Assembly: GCF_000384315.1 (NCBI RefSeq)
Contig: NZ_ARVW01000001.1
Location: 9,047,010 to 9,111,009, forward strand
DNA length: 64,000 bases
Direction of reading: 5' to 3'
Origin: Amycolatopsis nigrescens CSC17Ta-90
Lineage (GTDB): Bacteria > Actinomycetota > Actinomycetes > Mycobacteriales > Pseudonocardiaceae
Shown here: piece after piece, positions 17,023-26,642 of the stretch
Numbering within the stretch: the stretch's first letter is position 1
Layout: every line of letters starts with the position of its first letter
Made by a program: the position numbers and the translations under genes
The notes under the pieces: generated by a model
What the model saw: only the letters and a program-made list of their open reading frames with translations
Told to the model about the DNA's origin: nothing
Database searches by the model: none

Positions 17023-18409
17023 CAGAGGACTCCCCGGCCGCCAGTGCCCGCACGGCGTCGGCGAAGGCTTCGCCGCGCTGCCCGTAGTCACGGAACATGT
17101 CCAGCGACGCTGCCGCGGGAGCGAGCAGCACCACGTCACCAGGCCGGGCCATCGCGCTGGCCGCTCGCACCGCCGCAGTCATGGGCTCATCGTCACCCGA
17201 ACGGAGCTGTTGCACCGGTACATCCGGCGCGTGTCGCGCAAGAGCGGCGGCGATCACGGGTGAATCCACCCCGAGTAGCACGACCCCGCGCAGCCTGCCG
17301 GCCACCGAGGCCACCAGTTCCTCCACCGAGGCGCCCTTGAGCTGGCCGCCCGCGATCCACACCACGCTCGGGTCCGCGCCGAGCGAACCGGCCGCCGCGT
17401 GCGGGTTGGTGGCCTTGGAGTCGTTCACGTAGCGGACCCCGCCGAGCACGGCGATCTCCTCCGCCCGGTGCGCGACCGGCCGATAGTCGCGCAGGCCCTT
17501 GCCCACCGCGTCCGCGGGCACGCCGCAGGCCCTGGCCAGCGCCGCGGCCGCCAGCGCGTTGGCCACGTTGTGCGGGCCGCGCGGGCGCACGTCGGCGAGC
17601 ACCGCGAGCTCCTCCGCGCGGTGCTCCGGGTCGTCGACGAACGCGCGGTCCACCAACAAGTCCTCCACCACGCCCAGCTCACCGGGCCGGGGGGTGTCCG
17701 GACCGAACCCGATGTGCCGGGCGGTTTCCGGGGCGTGCTGACCGGCGATCCGGCCGGACCACTCGTCCGAGAGGTTGCGCACCACCACCTCGGACCGCTC
17801 GTGCACCCTGCCCTTGGCCGCGGCGTACTCGGCCATCGAGCCGTGCCAGTCGATGTGGTCCTCGGCCAGGTTGAGCACCACCGACGCGCGCGGCGCGAGC
17901 GTGCTCGACCAGTGCAGCTGGAAGCTGGACAGCTCCACCGCCAGCACCCGGTGCCCGGCCAGCACCGCGTCGAGCACCGCGAAACCGACGTTGCCGCAGG
18001 CGACGGCGTCCAGCCCGGCGGCGCGCAGGATCGCCTCCAGCATGCCGACCGTGGTGGTCTTGCCGTTGGTGCCGGTCACCGCGAGCCAGACCGGCGGTTC
18101 CGGCAGCCGCCGCCCGACCCGCCAGGCCAGCTCCACGTCCCCGATCACCTCGACCCCGGCCTCGGCGGCGGCCACCAGCAACGGTGCGGTCGGCCGCCAG
18201 CCGGGGCTGGTGACCACCAGCGATGTGCCCGCGGGCGGCTCGGTCAGCCCCGGTACCAGCTCGGCACCGAGGCCGGCCAGTTCGGCAAGCCGGTCCGCGT
18301 TGCCGTCGGTGACGGTGACCGCGGCGCCCATCGCGCACAGGGCGGTGACCACGGACCGGCCGGTCACCCCGGCGCCGGCGACCAGGACGGAACGGCCAGC
18401 GAACTCCAC
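17009..18409 (-). CDS. murD: UDP-N-acetylmuramoylalanine--D-glutamate ligase MurD
   Basis: 466 residues. An N-terminal Rossmann-like UDP domain (VLVAGAGVTGRSVVTAL) is followed by the ATP loop VTGTNGKTTTVGMLEAIL near 110, the substrate lysine region (LNLAEDHIDWHGSMAEYAAAK) and the C-terminal VNDSKATNPHAAAGSL. It adds D-Glu to UDP-MurNAc-L-Ala. It starts 4 bases after the mraY stop, in the order mraY-murD-ftsW-murG-murC-ftsQ. Confidence 0.97.
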   Translation of the reverse strand: MEFAGRSVLVAGAGVTGRSVVTALCAMGAAVTVTDGNADRLAELAGLGAELVPGLTEPPAGTSLVVTSPGWRPTAPLLVAAAEAGVEVIGDVELAWRVGRRLPEPPVWLAVTGTNGKTTTVGMLEAILRAAGLDAVACGNVGFAVLDAVLAGHRVLAVELSSFQLHWSSTLAPRASVVLNLAEDHIDWHGSMAEYAAAKGRVHERSEVVVRNLSDEWSGRIAGQHAPETARHIGFGPDTPRPGELGVVEDLLVDRAFVDDPEHRAEELAVLADVRPRGPHNVANALAAAALARACGVPADAVGKGLRDYRPVAHRAEEIAVLGGVRYVNDSKATNPHAAAGSLGADPSVVWIAGGQLKGASVEELVASVAGRLRGVVLLGVDSPVIAAALARHAPDVPVQQLRSGDDEPMTAAVRAASAMARPGDVVLLAPAAASLDMFRDYGQRGEAFADAVRALAAGESSGDGG

Positions 18410-18413
18410 CTGC

Positions 18414-19496
18414 TCAGCCTCCAGCGCCGGTCAGCTGCTCGCTGTAGAACAGGCCGAGACCGAACATGCAGCAGATCGCCGACATCAGCCAGAACCGGAT
18501 GATCACCGTCGTCTCGGCCCAGCCGGCCAGCTCGAAGTGGTGGTGGAACGGCGCCATCCGGAACAGCCGGCGCCGGGTGGTGCGGAAGACCGCGATCTGG
18601 GCGACCACCGAGATCATCTCCACCATGAACAGGCCACCGATCACGATCGCCAGCAGCTCGGTGCGGGTGGTCATGGACAACCCGGCGACCAGTCCGCCGA
18701 GGGCCAGCGAACCGGTGTCCCCCATGAAGATCTTGGCCGGGGCCGCGTTCCACCACAGGAAACCGACGCAGGCACCGGTGGCCGCGGCGGCCACCACCGC
18801 CAAGTCCAGCGGGTCCCGCACGTCGTAGCAGGCGGCCTGCGGCGCCACCGCGCAGCTCAGCCGCGCCTGCCAGAAGGAGATCACCACGTAGGTGGCCAGC
18901 ACCATCGCCGCCGCGCCGCCGGCGAGGCCGTCCAGCCCGTCGGTGAAGTTCACCGCGTTCGACCAGCCGGAGATCACCACGTAGCAGAACAGGATGAACA
19001 CCGGCAGCGGGAAGTAGATCAGCGCCAGGTCCCGCACGTAGGACAGGTTCTGCGAGGCCGGGGTGAGCCCCCGCTCGTTGGCGAACTGCAGCACCAGCAC
19101 CGCGAACGCGACCGCGACCACCAGCTGCCCGACCAGCTTCGCGGTCTTGTTCAGCCCCAGGTTGCGCTGCTTGCGGATCTTGATGAAGTCGTCCAGGAAA
19201 CCGACCACGCCCAGCGCCACGGCCAGGAACAGGACCAGCAGCCCGGACACCGACGGCCCGCCGCCGGAGCCGGTCATCCAGGTGATCAGGTGCGCGAAGA
19301 AGTACCCGAACACCATGGCGACGATGATCGCCACGCCGCCCATGGTCGGCGTGCCGCGCTTGGACTTGTGCCCCTGCGGGCCTTCTTCGCGGATCTCCTG
19401 GCCGAAGCCCTGCCGGGAGAACACCTTGATCAGGTACGGGGTGAGCAGGATGGAGACCGCCAGCCCGCCGAGGGCCGCGAACAGGATCTTGATCAC
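18414..19496 (-). CDS. mraY: Phospho-MurNAc-pentapeptide transferase MraY
   Basis: 360 residues with about ten membrane helices. Signature stretches include [18 protein letters not shown], the aspartates of [16 protein letters not shown] and [15 protein letters not shown], and [20 protein letters not shown] with its His cluster. It forms lipid I by moving phospho-MurNAc-pentapeptide onto undecaprenyl phosphate. The start overlaps the murF stop by 4 bases. Confidence 0.97.
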   Translation of the reverse strand: MIKILFAALGGLAVSILLTPYLIKVFSRQGFGQEIREEGPQGHKSKRGTPTMGGVAIIVAMVFGYFFAHLITWMTGSGGGPSVSGLLVLFLAVALGVVGFLDDFIKIRKQRNLGLNKTAKLVGQLVVAVAFAVLVLQFANERGLTPASQNLSYVRDLALIYFPLPVFILFCYVVISGWSNAVNFTDGLDGLAGGAAAMVLATYVVISFWQARLSCAVAPQAACYDVRDPLDLAVVAAAATGACVGFLWWNAAPAKIFMGDTGSLALGGLVAGLSMTTRTELLAIVIGGLFMVEMISVVAQIAVFRTTRRRLFRMAPFHHHFELAGWAETTVIIRFWLMSAICCMFGLGLFYSEQLTGAGG

Positions 19497-20968
19497 TCTT
19501 CACCACCCAGCAACGCATCCGCCACGCGCCACAGCTGCGCGACCTTGGAAGCCTTGACCAGCACAACGTCACCAGGACGCAGCTGCTCACGCAGCAAGGC
19601 GACCGCGGCGTCGGTGTCGGGCACCAGGACCGACTCCTCTCCCCAAGAACCCTCGTGGCTTGCGCCCTGATGAATCGGTGCGGCGGCCGAGCCTTGGGCG
19701 CCGACCACCACCAGCTTGTCGATGTTGAGCCGGACCGCGAGGCGGCCGATCTCGTCGTGCGCGCTCACGCTATCCGCACCCAGTTCGCCCATCACACCGA
19801 GGACCGCCCAGGAGCGGCGGTCCCTGCTCATCGAGGCGAGCGCCTTGAGCGCGGCCCGCACCGACTCGGGGTTGGCGTTGTAGGAGTCGTTCAGCACGGT
19901 GAGCCCGTCGGCCCGGGTGGTGACGTCCATCCGGCGCTCAGAACGCCGCTGCACGGCGGAAAGCCGCTCGGCGACCTCGGCCACCGAGGAACCCAGTTCC
20001 AGTGCGACCGCGGCCGCGGAGAGCGCGTTGCCGACCTGGTGCTCACCGAACAGCGGCAGCGCGACCTCGGCCTGCCCGGCCGGGGTCACCAGCCGGAAGG
20101 ACGGCCGCGCCTGCTCGTCCAAGCGAATGTTCTCGGCCCTGACGTCGGCGGCGGGGTTCTCCCCCACGCCGACCACCCGCGCCCGCGTACGGCTCGCCAT
20201 GGCGGCGACCAGCGGGTCGTCCAGGTTGAGCACGGCGACCCCGCCGTCCTCCGCGGCGGGCAGCGCCTCCACCAGCTCGCCCTTGGCCTTCGCGATGCCC
20301 TCGCGGGAGCCGAACTCGCCGACGTGCGCGCTGCCCACGTTGAGCACCACGCCGATCCGCGGCGGCGCCACCGAGGCCAGCTCGGCGATATGACCGGGCC
20401 CGCGGGCGGAGAGCTCCAGCACCAGGTGGCGGGTGGCTTCGTCGGCGCGCAGCGCGGTCCACGGGTGGCCGAGCTCGTTGTTGAACGAACCGGGCGGGGC
20501 CACCGTGGGCCCGAGCGGTTCGAGCAGCTGGGCGATCAGGTCCTTGGTGGAGGTCTTGCCGGAGGAGCCGGTCACCCCGACCACGGTCAGCTCGCCGCGG
20601 GACAGCTCGGTGACCACGTGCCTGGCCAGCTTGGCGAGCGCGGCGAGCACCGCCGCGCCGGAGCCGTCGGTGTCGCCGCTGAGCACCATCGCGCGCTCGT
20701 TCGCCGTGCCCTCGGCGAGCGGGGGCACGATCACCGCGGGCGCGTCCACCTCCCGCGCGGCCAGCACGCCCACCGCGCCGCGCGAGACCGCCCGCGCGGC
20801 GAAGTCGTGCCCGTCCACCCGCTCCCCCGGCAGGGCGAGGAACAGCCCGCCGGCAGCGAGCTCGCGCGAGTCGAACTCGATCCCGGCGGTGACCCGCGCG
20901 GCCCCGTCAGTGCCGTGCAGCCTGCCGCCGACGATGCCGGCGATCTCGGCCAGGCTCAGCGGAATCAT
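19493..20968 (-). CDS. murF: UDP-MurNAc-tripeptide--D-alanyl-D-alanine ligase MurF
   Basis: 491 residues. The N-terminal domain ([41 protein letters not shown]) matches MurF, followed by the ATP loop [18 protein letters not shown] and the C-terminal [20 protein letters not shown]. It adds D-Ala-D-Ala, completing the pentapeptide precursor. It overlaps murE upstream and mraY downstream by 4 bases each, so translation is coupled along the operon. Confidence 0.97.
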   Translation of the reverse strand: MIPLSLAEIAGIVGGRLHGTDGAARVTAGIEFDSRELAAGGLFLALPGERVDGHDFAARAVSRGAVGVLAAREVDAPAVIVPPLAEGTANERAMVLSGDTDGSGAAVLAALAKLARHVVTELSRGELTVVGVTGSSGKTSTKDLIAQLLEPLGPTVAPPGSFNNELGHPWTALRADEATRHLVLELSARGPGHIAELASVAPPRIGVVLNVGSAHVGEFGSREGIAKAKGELVEALPAAEDGGVAVLNLDDPLVAAMASRTRARVVGVGENPAADVRAENIRLDEQARPSFRLVTPAGQAEVALPLFGEHQVGNALSAAAVALELGSSVAEVAERLSAVQRRSERRMDVTTRADGLTVLNDSYNANPESVRAALKALASMSRDRRSWAVLGVMGELGADSVSAHDEIGRLAVRLNIDKLVVVGAQGSAAAPIHQGASHEGSWGEESVLVPDTDAAVALLREQLRPGDVVLVKASKVAQLWRVADALLGGEE

Positions 20969-22563
20969 GCGCCCACCCCTCGCCGGTAGCGGATCGCCGC
21001 TTCCAGTTCGTCCCGGTCGGAAAACGGGTGCACCACGCCTTCGATCTCCTGCCCGGTCTCGTGTCCCTTGCCCGCGATCAGCACCACGTCACCGGGTTTC
21101 GCCCTGGCGACGGCCTCCTTGATGGCGGCGCGCCGATCGCCGATCTCGACGATCTCGCCGCCCATCGCCGGGCCGACCGACCTGGCGCCGGCCAGCATCG
21201 CCTGGCGGATCGTCTCCGGATTCTCCGAACGCGGGTTGTCGTCGGTCACGATCAGCACGTCGCTGCGCCGCACCGCGGCCTCGCCCATCATCGGCCGCTT
21301 GGCCGTGTCCCGGTCGCCGCCGCAGCCGAGCACGGTGATCACCCTGCCCTCGGCGCGGGCCCGCAGCGCGTCGAGCGCCTGCGCCACCGCGGCCGGCTTG
21401 TGCGCGTAGTCGACCACCGCGGTGAACTCCTGGCCGACGTAGACCCGTTCCATCCGGCCCGGCACCTCCACCGCGGCCAGCCCGGCGGCGATCTGCTCGA
21501 CGCGCACCCCGGCGGTGTCCAGGATCGCCGCCGCCAGCAGCGCGTTGGCCACGTTGAACGCGCCGGGCAGCGGCAGCGTCGCGGCCGCGCTCAGCCCGTC
21601 CGGGCCGTGCAGCACGAAGGACTGCTCGCCGGTGCCGGTGCTGGCCAGGTCGGTGGCGGTCCAGGTCGCGTCGGTGCCAGGCTCGGTGGACACGGTCACC
21701 GTGTGCGGGGTGACCAGCGCCTGCCCCCACGCGCTGTCCACGACCACCACCTCGGTGGTGGACCGGCCGTCGAACAGCAGCGACTTGGCGGCGAAGTACT
21801 CCTCCATGTCGCGGTGGAAGTCCAGGTGGTCCTGGGAGAGGTTGGTGAACGCGCCGACCGCGAACCGGGTGCCGTTGACCCGGCCCAGCGCCAGCGCGTG
21901 GCTGGAGACCTCCATCGGCACGTGGCTGACGCCCTGCTCGGCCATCACCGCGAACAGCGCCTGCAGGTCCGGCGCCTCCGGGGTGGTGAACGCGCTGGCC
22001 AGCCGCTCACCGGCGATCCGGGTCTCCACGGTGCCGATCAGGCCGGTGGTGTGCCCCGCGGCCCGCAGCCCGGCGTCGATCAGGTAGGCCGTGGTGGTCT
22101 TGCCGGACGTGCCGGTCACCCCGAGCACGGCGAGCTTCAGCGAAGGCTCGCCGTAGATCCAGGCGGCCACCGAACCGAGCACCGCCCTCGGATCGGGATG
22201 CACCAGCACCGGGATGTCCGCGTCGCGCAACGCCGGACGGTCCGCGCCGGCCTCGTCGGTGAGCACCGCCGAAGCGCCGGCGGAGATCGCCGCGTCCGCG
22301 AAGTCCGCGCCGTGCGCCCTGGCCCCCGGCAGGGCGGCGAACAGATCTCCTGGCAGGACGTGCTGGGCGCGCAGGGTGGCGCCGGTGATCGCGGTTTCGG
22401 CTCCGTCACGATCCGGGATGAGCCTGGCGTCGGCGCGCGCGACCAGCGTGGTGAGCGGGACGGGTTCGATCCGCGCTGGTCTCGGCGGCGCCAAGTGGGC
22501 CTTCACCGGGCTGTCCGGGACCTGCCCCCGGGATGTGGCGGGCCCATCGTTGTTGACAGACAC
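20965..22563 (-). CDS. murE: UDP-MurNAc-L-alanyl-D-glutamate--2,6-diaminopimelate ligase MurE
   Basis: About 532 residues. The text includes GATLRAQHVLPGDLFAALPGARAHGADF, the ATP loop VTGTSGKTTTAYLIDAGL and TNLSQDHLDFHRDMEEYFAAK. The diaminopimelate-specific DNPR box is seen in VTDDNPRSENPETI, so the wall is meso-DAP type. GTG at 22563 is preferred because the earlier ATG at 22638 would add a tail unlike the family; neither start has a strong ribosome site. It follows an ABC transporter pair instead of pbpB directly. Confidence 0.94.
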   Translation of the reverse strand: MSVNNDGPATSRGQVPDSPVKAHLAPPRPARIEPVPLTTLVARADARLIPDRDGAETAITGATLRAQHVLPGDLFAALPGARAHGADFADAAISAGASAVLTDEAGADRPALRDADIPVLVHPDPRAVLGSVAAWIYGEPSLKLAVLGVTGTSGKTTTAYLIDAGLRAAGHTTGLIGTVETRIAGERLASAFTTPEAPDLQALFAVMAEQGVSHVPMEVSSHALALGRVNGTRFAVGAFTNLSQDHLDFHRDMEEYFAAKSLLFDGRSTTEVVVVDSAWGQALVTPHTVTVSTEPGTDATWTATDLASTGTGEQSFVLHGPDGLSAAATLPLPGAFNVANALLAAAILDTAGVRVEQIAAGLAAVEVPGRMERVYVGQEFTAVVDYAHKPAAVAQALDALRARAEGRVITVLGCGGDRDTAKRPMMGEAAVRRSDVLIVTDDNPRSENPETIRQAMLAGARSVGPAMGGEIVEIGDRRAAIKEAVARAKPGDVVLIAGKGHETGQEIEGVVHPFSDRDELEAAIRYRRGVGA

Positions 22564-22667
22564 AGCCGGGAAGGTTACCGGCGGGCCACTGTGGACGCGG
22601 CAGCCGGTGGGGCAAGTCGCCCACCCTCCATCCCCCATGCTAAGGAGTTCCCCACCCTCGCGCGGAA

Positions 22668-22722
22668 AGCAGCGAAGGCCACCTTGCCTGCGTTCAATGC
22701 AGGCAAGGTGGCCTTCGCTGCT
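22668..22722. terminator. Perfect 24-bp-arm palindrome (family C)
   Basis: Arms of 24 bases (22668-22691 and 22699-22722, starting AGCAGCGAAGGCCACCTTGC) surround a 7-base loop with no mismatch. The last base of the right arm is the first base, on the plus strand, of the ABC permease stop codon (22722-22724). It can end transcription from the ABC pair before murE and would force murE to have its own promoter in the 100 bases left. Confidence 0.75.
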
Positions 22723-23501
22723 TACGCGTCGCGCTTGTTCGCCACGGTGATGGCGGCACCGAGCAGCAGCAACGCGAACGCGGCGAAGTAAGCCAGCGCC
22801 CCGGCCTGGCTCAGCGGGGTCGCGGACAGCACCGGGCCGAACCCGCCGTCCTGCCCCGCGTTCGACGCGCCGTCACCGGTGAGGAACCGGTCCGCCACGG
22901 TGAACGGCAGCCATTTCACGATCGCCGGCCCGGCGCCGGGGATCTCGCCGATCAGGTCCTCGCCGAGCAGCGAGTACATCAGCAGCAGCACCAGCGCGCC
23001 GGCGCTGTGCCGGATCAGCACCCCGACCGCCACCGCGATCACCGCGGCGAAGGCCGCGACCACACCGACCCCGGCCACGTTGACCCAGTCGGCGGAGCTG
23101 TCCAGTGCCAGGCCGGGCCGTTCGGCGGCGGGCACCAGCAGGATGCCAACGGCCCACGAGCCGAACGCGGCGAGCTCACCGAGCACCAGTGCGAGCAGGG
23201 CGACCACCACGGTCTTGGCGGCCAGCGCGCCGGTGCGGCCGGGCACCGCCTGGAAGGTGGTCCGGATGGTGCCGAAGCGATACTCGGTGGTCACCGCGAG
23301 CGCAGCCAGCACCATCACCACCGGCAGCCCGAAGTTGTACCCGGCCTGCGTGCCCGCCACCGTCGGCGGCCGGCCGTTGTCCACCGCACCCAACGTCATC
23401 AGGGTGCCGAAGGCGACCGTGACCAGCACCATCACCAGCGCGCACCACCACGGTGACCTGGTGCTGAACAGTTTGATCCGTTCCATCGCGAGCAAAGTCA
23501 T
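22722..23501 (-). CDS. ABC-2 type transporter permease
   Basis: 259 residues with six hydrophobic segments, opening ERIKLFSTRSPWWCALVMVLVTVAFGTLMTL, typical of ABC-2 exporter permeases. The central part reads TEYRFGTIRTTFQAVPGRTGALAAKTVVV, also typical. It pairs with the ATPase 43 bases upstream. The substrate is unknown; such pairs often expel drugs or self-made antibiotics. Its codons end in C or G like most neighbours, unlike the central part of its partner. Confidence 0.87.
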   Translation of the reverse strand: MTLLAMERIKLFSTRSPWWCALVMVLVTVAFGTLMTLGAVDNGRPPTVAGTQAGYNFGLPVVMVLAALAVTTEYRFGTIRTTFQAVPGRTGALAAKTVVVALLALVLGELAAFGSWAVGILLVPAAERPGLALDSSADWVNVAGVGVVAAFAAVIAVAVGVLIRHSAGALVLLLMYSLLGEDLIGEIPGAGPAIVKWLPFTVADRFLTGDGASNAGQDGGFGPVLSATPLSQAGALAYFAAFALLLLGAAITVANKRDA

Positions 23502-23544
23502 CTTCTTCTCGAATCCTCAGGTAGGGGCGGTTTCAGGCGGCGGT

Positions 23545-24477
23545 TCAGGCAACGGAGTACTGGACCGGAGCGCCGGTCCGGTACTCCACCGAGTCGCCGG
23601 TGATCTGCATGAACGCCTGCTCCAGCGAGCCGGTCTGCGGGCTCAGCTCGTGCAGCACGATGCCGTCGCGGGCAGCCAGCACACCGATCTCCGCACTGTC
23701 CAAACCGGACACCAGCAGGGCCGCGCGGTCCTCGCTGTCCTCGCTCAGCCGCACGTCGTAGGCCACCAGCGCGCCGCGGAGCTGGTCGAGCTGGGGACTG
23801 CGCACCTTCACCGTGTTCTCCGCCGCCCGCGCCACGAAATCCTTCGTCGACGACTGCGAAATCAACTGCCCCCGCCCGATCACCACCAACTGCGTCGCCG
23901 TCAACGCCATCTCCGAGAGCAAATGCGACGACACGAACACCGTCCGCCCCTCATCCGCCAACCGGTGCATGAACTTCCGGATCCACAAAATCCCCTCCGG
24001 ATCCAAACCGTTCACCGGCTCATCGAACAGCAGCACCTCCGGATCCCCCAACAACGCCGCCGCGATCCCCAACCGCTGCGACATCCCCAGAGAAAAACCA
24101 CCCGCCCGCTTCGAGGCCACATTCGACAGCCCCACCGTCTCCAACACCTCATCCACCCGACGAGCAGGCAACTTGTTCGACTTCGCCATCCACGCCAGAT
24201 GCGACCGCGCCGACCGGTTCGGATGCACCCACTTCGCATCCAACAACGCCCCCACCGTCCGCAACGGCTGCTTCAACTCGTGATACCGCTTCCCCCCGAT
24301 CCGCACCTGCCCCGCCGACGGATTGTCCAACCCCAAGATCATCCGCATCGTCGTCGACTTCCCAGCACCATTCGGCCCCAGAAACCCCGTCACCCGACCC
24401 GCCTCGACGTTGAACGACAAATTGTTCACCGCCACCGTCTTGCCATACCTCTTGGTGAGGCCAGACGCCTCGATCAT
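23545..24477 (-). CDS. ABC transporter ATP-binding protein (mosaic codon usage)
   Basis: 310 residues. Walker A is GFLGPNGAGKSTTMRMI (about 32-48), the signature is GGFSLGMSQRLGIAAALL, Walker B is VLLFDEPVNGLDPEG and the switch histidine is in VFVSSHLLSEM. It drives the ABC-2 permease downstream. From about 24445 down to 23810 the codons are strikingly different: leucine is mostly TTG, glycine often GGG or GGT, and GTG/TCG/CGG dominate. The last 85 or so codons switch abruptly to CTC/GGC/GTC. This suggests replacement of part of the gene from another source. The GGAGGGAG ribosome site supports ATG at 24477. Confidence 0.92.
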   Translation of the reverse strand: MIEASGLTKRYGKTVAVNNLSFNVEAGRVTGFLGPNGAGKSTTMRMILGLDNPSAGQVRIGGKRYHELKQPLRTVGALLDAKWVHPNRSARSHLAWMAKSNKLPARRVDEVLETVGLSNVASKRAGGFSLGMSQRLGIAAALLGDPEVLLFDEPVNGLDPEGILWIRKFMHRLADEGRTVFVSSHLLSEMALTATQLVVIGRGQLISQSSTKDFVARAAENTVKVRSPQLDQLRGALVAYDVRLSEDSEDRAALLVSGLDSAEIGVLAARDGIVLHELSPQTGSLEQAFMQITGDSVEYRTGAPVQYSVA

Positions 24478-24607
24478 GAGTTCTCCCTCCGTATCCGCAC
24501 AGGAGGAAGCGTGCCGGGAACCGGGCGGCAAAACGTCAGTCCGGAGGCCGAACTACCGGCTCATCCCCTGGTCCGAGCCGCGGCCGCACGGGATGACGAA
24601 ACAGGGC

Positions 24608-24634
24608 CCCGCGCCGAGTGAAAACCGGCGCGGG
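24608..24634. terminator. Hairpin after pbpB
   Basis: CCCGCGCCG at 24608-24616 and CGGCGCGGG at 24626-24634 form a perfect 9-bp stem with a 9-base A-rich loop, 35 bases beyond the pbpB stop. It separates the mraZ-pbpB transcript from the ABC pair. Confidence 0.6.
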
Positions 24635-24668
24635 ACCCGCGGAGGAAAGTAACCAACCAGGGGGCTCG

Positions 24669-26642
24669 CTAGTCGACCACCAGCGGCACCACCGGCGACG
24701 GGCTGTCGGACAGCGGGATCTGGTAGCGCTGCGCCAGGTAGGACGCGATGTCGTGGAACAGCGGCGCCGCCGAGTGCCCCGCCGGCAGGGTGGTGTCCGG
24801 TGCGTCCAGCCTGATGCCGACCACGAATCGAGGGTTGTCCGCGGGCAGCATCCCGGCGAAGGTGATGTTGTACAGCGAGTTGCTGTACGCCTTGGTCTTC
24901 GGGTCCACCTGCTGGCCGGTGCCGGTCTTGCCGGAGATCTGGTAGCCCTCCAGCGCGGCGGTGGGTGCGGTGCCGCTGTTCTGGCCTTTACCCTTCTGCG
25001 CCACCGCGCGCATCATGTCCTTCACCGTGTTCGCGGTCTGCGGGCTGACCACCTGGGTGGTCTTCGGCGCCGGCTCGGGCACCTTGGTGCCGTCCGGGTT
25101 GACCTTCGCCTGGATGATCCTCGGCTCCACCCGCAGGCCGTTGTTGGCGATGGCCTGGTACATCCCGGCCATCTGCACCACGGTCATGGAAAGCCCCTGC
25201 CCGATCGGCAGGTTGCCGAAGGTGGTGCCGGACCACTGGTTGCGCGGCGGCACCGAGCCGGGGCTCTCCCCGGACAGGCCGATCCCGGTGCGCTGGCCAA
25301 GACCGAACTTCTTCAGCAGGTCCGCGTATTTCTCCTCGCCGACCTTTTGCGCCAGCAGCAGGGTGCCGACGTTGGAGGACTTGCCGAAGATGCCGGCCGT
25401 GGTGAAGTTCTGCGTCCCGTGCTCCCAGGCGTCCTTGACCGTGTGGTCGGCGACCCGCAGCGAACCGGGCACCTGCAGGGTGGACTCCGGGGTGGCGACG
25501 CCGGAGTCGATCGCGGCGGTCGCGGTGACCACCTTGTTCACCGAACCGGGCTCGAACGGGTTCGACACCGCGCGGTTGCTCATCAGCTCCGGGGTGCGCG
25601 AGGCCGGGTCGTTCGGGTCGAAGGTCTTGTCGTTGGCCAGCGCGTAGACCTGCCCGGTCTTGCTGTCCATGATCACCGCGCTGCCGCCCTTGGCGTGCGA
25701 CTTCTGCACGTAGTCGGCCAGCCTGCTCTGCAGGTCGTACTGCAGGTCGGAGTCGATGGTCAGCTCCAGGTCCGACCCCGCGGTGGCGGGCTGCAGGTCG
25801 CGCTCGGTACCGGGGATCACCACGCTGGTGTTGCCCTGCTCGGTGTCCACCAGGCGGCGCCCCGGCATCCCGGCGAGGTCGTTGTCCCTGGTGCTCTCCA
25901 GCCCGGCCAGGCCGTGCAGGTTGTGCTTGGAGGTGTCCGGGTCGTCCATCCGCCAGTTGGCGAAGCCGACGACGTTCGAGGCGAGCGTTCCGCCGGGGTA
26001 CTCCCGCACGGCGCGCTTTTCCGCTTTGATCTCCGGGAAGTTGGTCTTGCCGGTGATCTCCTCGGCCAGCGAGGGCTCCACGTTGTCCACCAGGAAGGTG
26101 AAGTCCTGCTGCTTGTGGAAGCGCTCCAGCAGGTCCCGCTCGGTGGTCTTGTCGGGCAGCTTGGCGGCGATGAACTTCGCCGCCGCGGCCGCCCTGGTCT
26201 CGAAGTTCTGCCCCTTGGTCGGGTTCTTCAGCGCGTACTCGTCCCATTGCTTGCGCATTAGCCGCAGGTTCACCGACAGCGTGCGGGTCTCCACGCTGAA
26301 CGCCAGCTTCGCCCCGTTGCGGTCCACAATGGACCCACGCTGAGCCGGGATCTCCAGTGTGGTGGTGCGCTGCTGCTCGGCCCTTGCCGAGAGCGCCTCG
26401 GCGCGGAAGCCCTGCACGTCCACCAGCTTCACCACGGCCACGCAGAGCACGCCGACCAGCAGCACCCGGACCACGGTGAACCGGCTCTGGCTGGTGCCGC
26501 CCTTCGGCTTGCCCATCGCGCGGCGCACGCCGGCGGTGTAGGTGCGCCGGCGTGCCTCGGGACGGCCGCCCCGGCCCGGGGTGGCCGTGGGCCTGACCGG
26601 CCTGGCCCGCCCGTTCTGCCTGCCCTGGTTTCCCGCCATCAC
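24669..26642 (-). CDS. pbpB: Septal peptidoglycan transpeptidase PbpB (FtsI)
   Basis: 657 residues of a class B penicillin-binding protein. A basic cytoplasmic tail is followed by one helix (TVVRVLLVGVLCVAVVKLVDV, about 55-75), a dimerisation domain starting IPAQRGSIVDRNGAKLAFS, and a transpeptidase domain. The domain holds the serine motif EPGSVNKV (SxxK), the SSN motif in FGKSSNVGTL and the KTG motif in ISGKTGTGQQV. It cross-links septal peptidoglycan with FtsW. The GTG at 26642 overlaps the upstream ftsL-like stop (GTGA); the ATG directly after it is an alternative. Confidence 0.96.
   Translation of the reverse strand: MMAGNQGRQNGRARPVRPTATPGRGGRPEARRRTYTAGVRRAMGKPKGGTSQSRFTVVRVLLVGVLCVAVVKLVDVQGFRAEALSARAEQQRTTTLEIPAQRGSIVDRNGAKLAFSVETRTLSVNLRLMRKQWDEYALKNPTKGQNFETRAAAAAKFIAAKLPDKTTERDLLERFHKQQDFTFLVDNVEPSLAEEITGKTNFPEIKAEKRAVREYPGGTLASNVVGFANWRMDDPDTSKHNLHGLAGLESTRDNDLAGMPGRRLVDTEQGNTSVVIPGTERDLQPATAGSDLELTIDSDLQYDLQSRLADYVQKSHAKGGSAVIMDSKTGQVYALANDKTFDPNDPASRTPELMSNRAVSNPFEPGSVNKVVTATAAIDSGVATPESTLQVPGSLRVADHTVKDAWEHGTQNFTTAGIFGKSSNVGTLLLAQKVGEEKYADLLKKFGLGQRTGIGLSGESPGSVPPRNQWSGTTFGNLPIGQGLSMTVVQMAGMYQAIANNGLRVEPRIIQAKVNPDGTKVPEPAPKTTQVVSPQTANTVKDMMRAVAQKGKGQNSGTAPTAALEGYQISGKTGTGQQVDPKTKAYSNSLYNITFAGMLPADNPRFVVGIRLDAPDTTLPAGHSAAPLFHDIASYLAQRYQIPLSDSPSPVVPLVVD

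Noticed and set aside
22564..22638. Longer MurE starting at the ATG of 22638
   Set aside because: The extra 25 residues do not resemble MurE, and the region is close to the palindrome; GTG at 22563 preferred.
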